A DNA stretch of 5,190 nt. Origin: Lentisphaeria bacterium (GTDB lineage: Bacteria; Verrucomicrobiota; Lentisphaeria; Oligosphaerales; Lenti-02). Every line of letters begins with the position of its first letter. Position 1 is the stretch's first letter. A program made the position numbers and the translations under genes. The stretch spans positions 1 through 5,190 of the forward strand of contig JAGLDW010000770.1 of assembly GCA_023145395.1 (NCBI GenBank), read 5' to 3'. The notes beneath the pieces were generated by a model. It was not told the DNA's origin, ran no database searches, and worked only from the letters and a program-made list of their open reading frames with translations. Shown here piece by piece: positions 1 to 5,190 of this stretch.

Positions 1-41
1 CATGGAAAAATTGATGGAGTAAGGCGGGTCGATCAAAAAGC

Positions 42-647
42 CTAAAGCTGCTCCTCCAAGGCGGTGGCCACTTTTCGCAGTTCTCCGCTGGCCGCCGTTT
101 GACCAATGAAACGAAGTCGTTCTTTGCTTGAGGCTTTTCTGGGGATCCGCTTGGCACTTTGACGCAGCTCCTCGATCTTGGCCACGGCCTGAAGGATCAG
201 CGCTTCGTCCGTATGCTCAAGCACCCGCATCAAGACCTCCAGATCATCCGGCAGGCCAAAGTCGGCCACCAGGGCGTCCAGGCTGCTGATCAGGCTCTCC
301 GTATCCGCCGCATCCACAACCGCGCGGATGAGTTTGAGCCGCGAGGCCGACTTGGCCGGATTTCGAGGAATGCGCTCGTTGTTACGCCGGCGCGTGGTCT
401 CCGGGCCCTTGCTCTTTTTGGATTCTTTCTTGGGCTCTGCTTCGGGCTCTTCGTCCGGGGCCTCTTTTTTCAACAAATCCCCGGCCAGACCCTGGTCGAA
501 CAGCCGATCCAGGTCCCGCTTGTATTTGTCGTAGCGAGTCGAGTGCTGCGGCAAGCCCTGTTCTTTCTTGTCTTTTCTTTTTCGTCGTCCACTTGAGCCG
601 TCACGCTGACGGTCAATGTCTTTCCAGCTAGGCCTGTCGTAGCCCAT
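42..647 (-). CDS. Uncharacterised charged protein with helical C-terminal half (201 aa)
   Basis: I do not recognise a named family. Residues 1-20 hold a Trp-containing motif (RPSWKDIDRQRDGS), followed by a strongly basic stretch at 20-30 and a short probable helix at 38-60 (YDKYKRDLDRLFDQG). Residues 60-100 are a disordered, low-complexity Glu/Lys/Pro/Arg linker. Residues 101-201 look all-helical, with amphipathic Leu/Ala/Glu segments at about 103-129, 133-163 and 173-200, which resembles a small helical-repeat domain. There is no signal peptide or membrane segment, so a cytoplasmic location is likely. The start is supported by an AGGTGA Shine-Dalgarno sequence (652-657) four bases before the ATG, and by a good promoter further upstream. 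The basic N-terminus could bind nucleic acid or ribosomes, but that is a guess. The gene is transcribed away from the surface-protein genes. No terminator is visible in the 41 bases after its stop codon. Confidence 0.8.
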   Translation of the reverse strand: MGYDRPSWKDIDRQRDGSSGRRKRKDKKEQGLPQHSTRYDKYKRDLDRLFDQGLAGDLLKKEAPDEEPEAEPKKESKKSKGPETTRRRNNERIPRNPAKSASRLKLIRAVVDAADTESLISSLDALVADFGLPDDLEVLMRVLEHTDEALILQAVAKIEELRQSAKRIPRKASSKERLRFIGQTAASGELRKVATALEEQL

Positions 648-651
648 TTTT

Positions 652-657
652 TCACCT
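652..657 (-). promoter_or_regulatory. Ribosome binding site of the minus-strand gene
   Basis: On the minus strand this reads AGGTGA, four bases before the ATG at 647-645. It supports that ATG as the true start. Confidence 0.7.
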
Positions 658-659
658 GC

Positions 660-685
660 TTTTCTTCTTGTTTTTTCTTCTTGTT
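660..685. repeat. Perfect 13-bp tandem direct repeat (two copies)
   Basis: TTTTCTTCTTGTT occurs at 660-672 and again, directly abutting, at 673-685. On the minus strand it gives a purine-only-like leader (AACAAGAAGAAAA twice) between the predicted transcription start and the Shine-Dalgarno of the minus-strand gene. It may be an unstructured, A-rich translation-enhancing leader or simply a replication-slippage duplication. The repeat itself is certain; the function is unknown. Confidence 0.85.
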
Positions 686-711
686 ATTACGATCCCCCCG
701 GATACCTCTAT

Positions 712-740
712 TTTATAGGCAGCATCGGGTCCGACGTCAA
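712..740 (-). promoter_or_regulatory. Sigma70-type promoter for the minus-strand gene
   Basis: On the minus strand, TTGACG (740-735) is followed after exactly 17 bases by TATAAA (717-712). Each hexamer matches five of six consensus positions. The predicted start of transcription is near 705, giving a leader of about 58 bases. The -35 box lies 29 bp from the -35 box of the divergent plus-strand promoter, so one regulator binding between them could affect both. No operator was recognised. Confidence 0.65.
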
Positions 741-769
741 CCCCTTTTCGCGCTTTACCCAGAGTGAAG

Positions 770-798
770 TTGACAGCCGACAGGCCCACGGCTACCAT
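770..798 (+). promoter_or_regulatory. Sigma70-type promoter for the 791-aa surface protein gene
   Basis: A perfect TTGACA (770-775), a 17-base spacer, then TACCAT (793-798), which matches four of six -10 positions including the important first A and last T. Transcription would begin near 805, giving a leader of about 74 bases. The design is nearly the same as the promoter before the second paralogue (TTGACA-N17-TAGGAT). Confidence 0.62.
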
Positions 799-804
799 GC
801 TCCC

Positions 805-820
805 GCCGGGCCAACCCGGC
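805..820 (+). other. GC-rich hairpin near the predicted 5' end of the mRNA
   Basis: GCCGGG (805-810), a CCAA loop, then CCCGGC (815-820) form a perfect six-pair all-GC stem. It sits almost exactly where transcription from the 770-798 promoter should begin, so it could cap and stabilise the 5' end of the transcript. No T-run follows, so it is not a terminator. The function is inferred. Confidence 0.45.
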
Positions 821-844
821 ATCTCATATTATCAATATCCGCAT

Positions 845-872
845 TCCGTCCAAAACCCGGACGGAGAGGAGG
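845..872 (+). promoter_or_regulatory. Leader hairpin abutting the Shine-Dalgarno of the 791-aa gene
   Basis: TCCGTCC (845-851) pairs with GGACGGA (859-865) around a seven-base loop. One base later comes a full-consensus AGGAGG (867-872), six bases before the ATG at 879. The stem leaves the ribosome site itself exposed but borders it directly. It could keep the site free of other pairing, or act as a target for a regulator. The ribosome binding site is well supported; a regulatory role for the hairpin is speculative. Confidence 0.6.
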
Positions 873-878
873 CCAGGG

Positions 879-3254
879 ATGAAACGCTTCGCACCAATTT
901 TAGCAGTTCTATTGGCACTGACCTTGCTGCCGGCTGCGGTCGCCGCACAAAGCTGCCCGGATCAAACCGCCGTCGCCTGTGATACGACCTATCCGATTAT
1001 CGGAGCCACCACGGGTGGCATCAGCGACTCCGACGCTGACTGCGGCTGGGGTGGCAGCGGACCTGACGCAGACTTTCTGTTCATTGCCCCTGCGGATGGA
1101 ATGATCTTCATCGAAGCCGACTGCGACTTCGACTCGATACTCATGGTCCTCTCCGATTCGGACGGCGACTGTGACGAGGCGAGCTGCCTGGCCTTCGCCG
1201 ACTCTGTATGGGGTTCCGGTGTGGAGTCCCTCGCCCTCGGCGTGACCGCGGGGACTACCTATTATTTCGTCATCGACGGCTACGCTTTAAGCGATCATGG
1301 CGACTATGCCTTTACGCTCACCTGTCTTGACTGCACGGATGATGACGGTGATGGCTTTTATGTTTACGACGAAACCGAATGCCCCGCGGGCGACGACTGC
1401 TGTGACGCCGGAGATGAGGCTATCGAGGGCTGTACCGTGGAGACGGCCGCCTCGATCAACCCGGGCGCTGATGAAATCTGCGACGACGGCCTGGATAACG
1501 ACTGCGCCGACGGCGACGCGGTTTGCCCTTACTGCTATCCCGACACGCGCACTATCGCCTGCGACGAAAGCGTAGATGGCGACACCAGCGGCGCTGATGC
1601 CCTGGACCTGATCGATGCCTGGGATAACTGTGCAGCCGGCTCGATGTTCGGCTCCGCGGCCAGCCCGGAACTGACTTACGCCTTCACCGTCACCGATGCC
1701 ACGCCGGTAACCATCACCCTGAACAGCTCCTTTGATTCTGTCCTGGCCCTCGTAGAAGACACGGGTGCCTGCGATGCGGCAACCGGCTGCCTGGCGGTGA
1801 GTGACAACGAGGTCATGGCCAACCCGGAGATTATCGAAACCTTCCTGCAACCGGGCAGCTACTACATCGTGGTCGATGGGTATGGCTCCACGAACGAGGG
1901 GACGTTTACCCTGGACGTGAGCTGCGGCGAAATCTGCACGGATGGCGACGGCGACGGCTTCGGCGCTTATGACGCCGACTACTGCCCCTCGGGCGACGAT
2001 TGCGATGATGAAGACCCGACCATCAACCCCGGCGCCGAGGATGTCTGCGGTGACGAAATCGATCAGGATTGCTCGGGTACGGCCAACTCCTTGTGCGATA
2101 CGGACTGCACGGATCTGACCTCCGATCCTTCCCACTGCGGCAACTGCAGCACCGACTGCAACGTAAACGCGGGCGGCGTGGAAAACGCCCTTTGCAACAT
2201 GAGCCTTTGTGACTACGACACGTGCTCAACCGGCTTTTTGGACTGCGACGCCAATCGCTCAAACGGCTGCGAGCTGGCCGAAAGCCTGACCAACTGCGGT
2301 GCCTGCGACTACGACTGCGCCGACTATCTGGTCAACGTGGCCGACAGCATTTGCGCCCAGGGTACCTGCGACTATCTCAACTGCCAAGTGGGCTTCCTCG
2401 ACTGCAACGACGCCCGAAACGACGGCTGTGAATTGCCCGAAGACAACAACAACTGTGGCGCCTGCGGCGCCTCTTGCAGGGACGCCGGTTTTGAAAATGT
2501 CTCCGGCGCGGCTTGCGAAACGGGTCAGTGCACCTGGGAATCCTGTCGGGGCAATTTCGGTGACTGCGACCAAAACGCGGCAAACGGCTGCGAAACCCCG
2601 CTGGATACCAACGACCAATGCGGCGCCTGCGGCAACATCTGTGCCCGCCTTGAATCCTGCATTGATGGCGAGGCCGGCTGGCATTGCTCCAGCACCTGCG
2701 CCGACGCGGACAACGACGGCCGGGCCGATGCAACATGCGGCGGCAGCGACTGCGATGATGGCAACGCGAACATCTACCCGGGCGCGGAAGAACTCTGCAA
2801 CGGCATCGATGATGACTGCGATTCGAACATCGATGAGGGATTCGACGCTGACGGCGACGGCTTCAAGACCTGCGGAGATGCACCCGACTGCAACGACTCC
2901 GATCCAGCCATCCACCCCGGCGCCACCGAAATCTGCGGCAACGACGTGGATGAAAACTGCGACGGCGTCTTAGAAGAAACCTGTGGAGAATGCGTCGACG
3001 CGGACAAGGACGGAGCGGCAGACATCAACTGTGGTGGTACGGACTGTGACGACTCCGACCCCAACGTCGGCCCCGACTCCCTCGAAATCTGCGACAACGT
3101 GGACAACAACTGCGACGGGCAAGTGGACGAAAACGATGTCTGCTTCCAGGGTGGCCAGGGTTGTGATTGCTCCACCATGGATCCCACCCCGCTCACCGGC
3201 GGATTCATGCTGCTCATGTTGGGCTGGGCCGCCTTACGGCGTCGAGATGATTGA
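879..3254 (+). CDS. Secreted Cys-rich surface protein with MopE-like metal-binding modules and MYXO-CTERM-like tail (791 aa)
   Basis: Residues 1-23 are a signal peptide: basic start, Leu/Ala core, AVAA just before Gln24, and no lipobox. Two PPC-like beta-sandwich domains follow at about 26-149 and 225-349; each ends in a YY(F/I)V(I/V)DGY strand and a Cys. MopE-like putative metal-binding modules (DxDGDG...GDDCDD...NPGAE..CGD.IDxDC) lie at 152-217 (variant), 353-398, 607-655, 656-700 and 705-752. Residues 406-606 hold about three and a half repeats of roughly 51 residues (NCGAC...C...GxC...C..GF.DCD...NGCE). About 75 of 791 residues are Cys and the protein is very acidic, suggesting a disulfide-rich, calcium- or metal-binding exported protein. 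The tail (759-791) is GCDC, a hydrophobic segment, then RRRDD, like a MYXO-CTERM anchor. No catalytic domain is seen. ATG 879 has a consensus Shine-Dalgarno. Export and architecture are well supported; the ligand and role are unknown. Confidence 0.95.
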   Translation: MKRFAPILAVLLALTLLPAAVAAQSCPDQTAVACDTTYPIIGATTGGISDSDADCGWGGSGPDADFLFIAPADGMIFIEADCDFDSILMVLSDSDGDCDEASCLAFADSVWGSGVESLALGVTAGTTYYFVIDGYALSDHGDYAFTLTCLDCTDDDGDGFYVYDETECPAGDDCCDAGDEAIEGCTVETAASINPGADEICDDGLDNDCADGDAVCPYCYPDTRTIACDESVDGDTSGADALDLIDAWDNCAAGSMFGSAASPELTYAFTVTDATPVTITLNSSFDSVLALVEDTGACDAATGCLAVSDNEVMANPEIIETFLQPGSYYIVVDGYGSTNEGTFTLDVSCGEICTDGDGDGFGAYDADYCPSGDDCDDEDPTINPGAEDVCGDEIDQDCSGTANSLCDTDCTDLTSDPSHCGNCSTDCNVNAGGVENALCNMSLCDYDTCSTGFLDCDANRSNGCELAESLTNCGACDYDCADYLVNVADSICAQGTCDYLNCQVGFLDCNDARNDGCELPEDNNNCGACGASCRDAGFENVSGAACETGQCTWESCRGNFGDCDQNAANGCETPLDTNDQCGACGNICARLESCIDGEAGWHCSSTCADADNDGRADATCGGSDCDDGNANIYPGAEELCNGIDDDCDSNIDEGFDADGDGFKTCGDAPDCNDSDPAIHPGATEICGNDVDENCDGVLEETCGECVDADKDGAADINCGGTDCDDSDPNVGPDSLEICDNVDNNCDGQVDENDVCFQGGQGCDCSTMDPTPLTGGFMLLMLGWAALRRRDD
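1332..1529 (+). other. Coding segment: variant MopE-like module with DCCD and Cys insertion
   Basis: Residues 152-217 begin with an ordinary acidic loop (DDDGDGFYVYDETECPAGDD) but then read CCDAGDEAIEGC, with a spacer before INPGADEICDDGLDNDC. The usual form passes straight from GDDCDD to DPTINPGAE, as in the second module of the same protein. The insertion adds an adjacent Cys pair and a further Cys. The paralogue starting at 3402 carries the same variant at the same place. Confidence 0.75.
2094..2696 (+). other. Coding segment: Cys-rich 'CGxC...NGCE' repeat tract
   Basis: Residues 406-606 hold units beginning near 419, 472 and 525 and ending with NGCE or DGCE at 462-465, 515-518 and 569-572. 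A fourth, incomplete unit starts at 580. Each has CGxC-x3-C, then a GxC, then a GF/NFxDCD turn before NGCE. Period is about 50-53 residues. The regular Cys spacing implies a chain of small disulfide-bonded units acting as a stalk or spacer between the N-terminal domains and the three C-terminal metal-binding modules. Confidence 0.8.
3153..3251 (+). other. Coding segment: MYXO-CTERM-like C-terminal sorting signal
   Basis: Residues 759-791 show a Gly/Cys motif (GGQGCDCS), a short polar/Pro spacer, a hydrophobic stretch (GGFMLLMLGWAAL, 774-786) and a basic end (RRRDD). This tripartite form matches the MYXO-CTERM signal, which is processed by a myxosortase-type protease and holds proteins at the cell surface in Myxococcota and relatives. 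The ending RRRDD, with two acidic residues after the arginines, is slightly unusual. The match is by eye only. Confidence 0.72.
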
Positions 3255-3290
3255 TGATTAAAGTCTGACTCGACACACCTTCCTATCCAC

Positions 3291-3326
3291 AAACCCCGTC
3301 CTCGAAAGAGGGCGGGGTTTTTATTT
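3291..3326 (+). terminator. Strong intrinsic terminator after the 791-aa gene
   Basis: AAACCCCGTCCTC (3291-3303), a GAAA tetraloop (3304-3307), then GAGGGCGGGGTTT (3308-3320) make a 13-pair stem with a single G-T wobble. It is followed by TTATTT, giving a T-rich tail from 3318. It lies 37 bases after the stop codon and before the next promoter, so it separates the transcription of the two paralogues. The A-run at the 5' side is short, so activity on the opposite strand would be weaker. Confidence 0.93.
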
Positions 3327-3345
3327 GAGCCCTGTTTCAAGCGGT

Positions 3346-3374
3346 TTGACAGAAATCCGGCTTCTCGCTAGGAT
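3346..3374 (+). promoter_or_regulatory. Sigma70-type promoter for the second paralogue
   Basis: A perfect TTGACA (3346-3351), a 17-base spacer and TAGGAT (3369-3374). It sits between the terminator and the GTG start at 3402. Transcription would begin near 3381, giving a leader of only about 21 bases, much shorter than the leader of the first paralogue. Confidence 0.65.
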
Positions 3375-3389
3375 GGCTGGACTCAAATT

Positions 3390-3394
3390 GGAGG
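3390..3394 (+). promoter_or_regulatory. Ribosome binding site fixing a GTG start
   Basis: GGAGG (within GGAGGGTG) lies seven bases before GTG at 3402. An in-frame TAG at 3369-3371 and the absence of any other start codon between it and 3402 make this GTG the first possible start. The signal peptide begins right there, which confirms it. Confidence 0.8.
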
Positions 3395-3401
3395 GTGCCC
3401 C

Positions 3402-5190
3402 GTGAAGCCGATCAAGCTGATTCTATGTGTGTTTTTGGCCCTGACCCTGTTGCCGGCAGCAGCCTGGTCGCAAACCTGTGAACCGGCCACCCTGGTCGAA
3501 TGCAACCAGACATACAACGGAGACAACTCCAGCGGATCCAATGACTTTGGCGATCCCGGGTACCCCAACGACTGCACGGGTGGACATGCCTATGGACCCG
3601 AGCAATTTTTCCGCCTGGAGCTTACGACCGATGCTTTGATCACGGTCATCTTGACACCCGATCCCTTCTTTGACGCCGCACTGGCTGTCTTGCCCAGCAC
3701 GGGTACGGACTGCGACGACTCGGCCTGCATAGACGGCAGCGACAACTACACCGCCCCGGAAGTCGTCGAGTTTGCAGGCATTGGGGGCGAGTCCTACTAC
3801 ATCGCCGCGGACGCCTGGACTGACGGGATCAACTCTCCGAATTCTGGCCCCTTCACCTTAGAGATCCGCTGCGAGAATTGTGCTGACGAAGACGGCGACG
3901 GCGCCTATGCCACCGACGCCGAGTGTTTCTCCGGTACCGACTGCTGCGACTCCGGCAGCGAATCGGCCATCGGCTGTGACGCCACCAACGCCCCGGACAT
4001 GTTCCCGGAAGCCGAAGAAATTTGTGGCGACGGCATCGATCAGAACTGCGATGGCCTGGATCCCGTCTGCCCTTACTGCGATCCGGACACAAACGTCCTC
4101 ACCTGTGACTCCTCGGTTACCGGCCCGGCCGCCGTGGCCAGCACTCAATTGCTCAACGACTACGACTGCCTGCTTTACGCCGAGCCCGGCCCCGAAGTTG
4201 CTTACACCTTCACGGCCACCCACGACGGCGATGTGCGCATCCGCCTGACCTCCGATACGGCCGATCTGGCCTTGGCCGTCATCCCGGCCAGCGGCCACTG
4301 TGAGGGACCGGCTTGCATCGCCGGTGCCGACCGGGTCTTCGGCCCCGGCACCGAGAGCCTGCTGGTGACGCTTGAAACCGCTCAGGACTACTTCATCGTG
4401 GTCGACACCTGGGACATGGCCCTGGGTGACTACAGTCTGATCATCGACTGCGCCGGTTGCGCCGACGACGATGGGGACGGTCACGCCGATATTTTCTGCG
4501 GCGGCGACGACTGCGACGACGGCGACGGCGACAGGTTCCCCGGTCAAACCGAGACCTGCAACGAAATCGATGACGACTGCGATGGTCTCACCGATGAGGG
4601 CTTCGCCCTGGAAAGCGACCCCTCGTATTGCGGCGATTGCTACACGGCTTGCGGTGTTGACGAACTCTGCGACCTGGGCGCCTGCAATACCGAATGTACT
4701 GGCACCCGGGAAGACTGCGGTGGTGCCTGCGTGGACGTGACCGTGAGCGCTCAGCACTGTGGTGGCTGCGATCAGCCTTGCGTCGGTCCGCACGCCCTGT
4801 TTCTTTGCGTAGACAGCAGTTGCGTCGTCGATGTTTGCGATGCCGGATGGAAAAGCTGTGATGAGAACACCCTGGGCTGCGAGACCCACACGGATGAAGA
4901 CGAGGCCAACTGCGGCAACTGTGGGGTGGTCTGCTCGGACTACGCCAACGGTGTGCCTGAATGCCGAGTCGGCCATTGCACCCTGGGTGCCTGCGACGAA
5001 GGATACGGCAATTGCGACAACGCCATCTCCAATGGCTGCGAAGCGGTTTTGGCTAGCAACAACGACCACTGCGGCATCTGTGGCAACGAATGCGACGCGG
5101 ACCGCGTCTGTGTCCTTGGCGAGTGTTCGGACACCTGTCCGGATGGACAAGAAGTTTGCAACGGCTCCTGCATGGACGTGAGCGCGGATC
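3402..5190 (+). CDS. Secreted Cys-rich protein with MopE-like modules, paralogue of the preceding gene (partial, 3' end outside window)
   Basis: GTG start; the frame stays open to the last base, giving 596 complete codons with no stop, so the C-terminus is missing here. Residues 1-23 are a signal peptide (MKPIKLILCVFLALTLLPAA, then AWS before Gln24) nearly the same as in the upstream paralogue. PPC-like beta-sandwich domains lie at about 26-157 and 227-350, with YYIAADAW and YFIVVDTW strands. A variant MopE-like module is at 160-223 (DEDGDG...TDCCDSG...IGC...FPEAEEICGDGIDQNCDG) and a canonical one at 353-399 (DDDGDG...GGDDCDDGD...CNEIDDDCDG). From 408 onward come Cys-rich repeats, some of the CGGxCVD...HCGGC type and some ending in LGCE or NGCE. 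It is probably exported and disulfide-rich, binding calcium or another metal. No enzyme domain is visible. It differs from the first gene in having one rather than three further modules so far, and a more mixed repeat tract. Confidence 0.93.
   Translation, partial: MKPIKLILCVFLALTLLPAAAWSQTCEPATLVECNQTYNGDNSSGSNDFGDPGYPNDCTGGHAYGPEQFFRLELTTDALITVILTPDPFFDAALAVLPSTGTDCDDSACIDGSDNYTAPEVVEFAGIGGESYYIAADAWTDGINSPNSGPFTLEIRCENCADEDGDGAYATDAECFSGTDCCDSGSESAIGCDATNAPDMFPEAEEICGDGIDQNCDGLDPVCPYCDPDTNVLTCDSSVTGPAAVASTQLLNDYDCLLYAEPGPEVAYTFTATHDGDVRIRLTSDTADLALAVIPASGHCEGPACIAGADRVFGPGTESLLVTLETAQDYFIVVDTWDMALGDYSLIIDCAGCADDDGDGHADIFCGGDDCDDGDGDRFPGQTETCNEIDDDCDGLTDEGFALESDPSYCGDCYTACGVDELCDLGACNTECTGTREDCGGACVDVTVSAQHCGGCDQPCVGPHALFLCVDSSCVVDVCDAGWKSCDENTLGCETHTDEDEANCGNCGVVCSDYANGVPECRVGHCTLGACDEGYGNCDNAISNGCEAVLASNNDHCGICGNECDADRVCVLGECSDTCPDGQEVCNGSCMDVSAD
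3879..4070 (+). other. Coding segment: variant MopE-like module in the second paralogue
   Basis: Residues 160-223 repeat the unusual form found in the first gene: an acidic DEDGDG loop, TDCCDSGSESAIGC with the extra Cys residues, then FPEAEEICGDGIDQNCDG and a CPYC linker. The acidic metal-loop positions are kept although the surrounding sequence has drifted. Confidence 0.72.
4623..5189 (+). other. Coding segment: Cys-rich repeat tract in the second paralogue (continues past window)
   Basis: Residues 408-596 include YCGDC...C (409-417), a CGGACVD...HCGGC...C unit (439-460) running to LGCE (491-494), NCGNC...C (504-511) running to NGCE (544-547), and HCGIC...C (557-564). The last visible residues (CNGSCMDVSAD) match the start of another CGGxCVD-type unit, so the tract continues beyond the window. 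At least two repeat subtypes alternate, unlike the more uniform tract in the first gene. Confidence 0.75.

Noticed and set aside
1..41. Possible end of a neighbouring plus-strand gene (in-frame TAA at 20-22 or 43-45) or a terminator for the minus-strand gene
   Set aside because: Only about 40 bases are available. Two frames stay open too briefly to judge coding, and no stem of more than about three pairs precedes a T-run, so nothing can be supported.
159..596. Plus-strand open frame (145 codons) over the minus-strand gene
   Set aside because: It overlaps almost all of the minus-strand gene, which has the better start signals and promoter. The plus-strand product has no recognisable features.
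764..982. Small plus-strand open frame (72 codons) in the intergenic region
   Set aside because: It begins before the predicted promoter -35 box, has no ribosome site, and runs into the signal-peptide region of the real gene in another frame.
1287..2135. Open frame on the minus strand (282 codons) opposite the first paralogue
   Set aside because: Same cause: repeated Asp/Gly/Cys codons on the plus strand leave the antisense frame free of stops. There is no ribosome site or recognisable domain.
3402..3470. Lipoprotein signal in the second paralogue because of Cys9 in the leader
   Set aside because: Cys9 sits at the start of the hydrophobic core, too early for lipid attachment, and the cleavage region (AWS before Gln24) is that of an ordinary signal peptide.
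4068..4079. CPYC as a glutaredoxin-type redox active site
   Set aside because: No thioredoxin-like fold pattern surrounds it. It lies in a linker between two other domains, and the protein has dozens of other cysteines.
3858..5150. Long open frame on the minus strand (430 codons) opposite the second paralogue
   Set aside because: Its translation is Val/Ala/Gly/Ile-rich low complexity, as expected from reading the complement of GAC, GGC and TGC codons. The plus frame has a signal peptide, a ribosome site, a promoter and clear protein motifs. It is a shadow.

Overview
The window looks like chromosomal DNA of a moderately GC-rich Gram-negative bacterium of the Myxococcota / former Deltaproteobacteria type. 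This is an inference. It rests on two exported, Cys- and Asp-rich proteins built from MopE-like putative metal-binding modules and 'CGxC...NGCE' repeats, and on a C-terminal tail on the complete one that resembles the MYXO-CTERM sorting signal. GC content looks lower than in classical soil myxobacteria, so a marine or uncultured relative is plausible. No mobile element, RNA gene or CRISPR array was seen.

Layout: positions 42-647 (minus strand) encode a 201-residue protein with a very charged N-terminal half and a helical C-terminal half. I cannot place it in a named family. It is divergent from the rest of the window. The 231-bp gap at 648-878 holds back-to-back sigma70-type promoters: TTGACG-N17-TATAAA on the minus strand and TTGACA-N17-TACCAT on the plus strand. 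It also holds a 13-bp tandem repeat in the minus-strand leader and two small hairpins in the plus-strand leader, one of them touching the Shine-Dalgarno sequence. Positions 879-3254 (plus) encode a complete 791-residue secreted or surface-anchored protein. Positions 3291-3326 form a strong intrinsic terminator. A third promoter (TTGACA-N17-TAGGAT, 3346-3374) then drives a second plus-strand gene that starts with GTG at 3402 and runs off the end of the window at 5190 (596 codons visible).

The two plus-strand genes are paralogues. They share almost the same signal peptide core and the same domain order: beta-sandwich (PPC-like), variant MopE-like module with a Cys-containing insertion, a conserved CPYC linker, second beta-sandwich, canonical MopE-like module, then a Cys-rich repeat tract. 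Each has its own promoter, and a terminator separates them, so they are a tandem duplication expressed independently rather than a simple operon. Their likely site of action is the cell surface or outside the cell, with structural, adhesive or calcium/metal-binding roles. No catalytic domain is visible in either. The minus-strand gene looks cytoplasmic, and nothing in the sequence ties it functionally to the pair.
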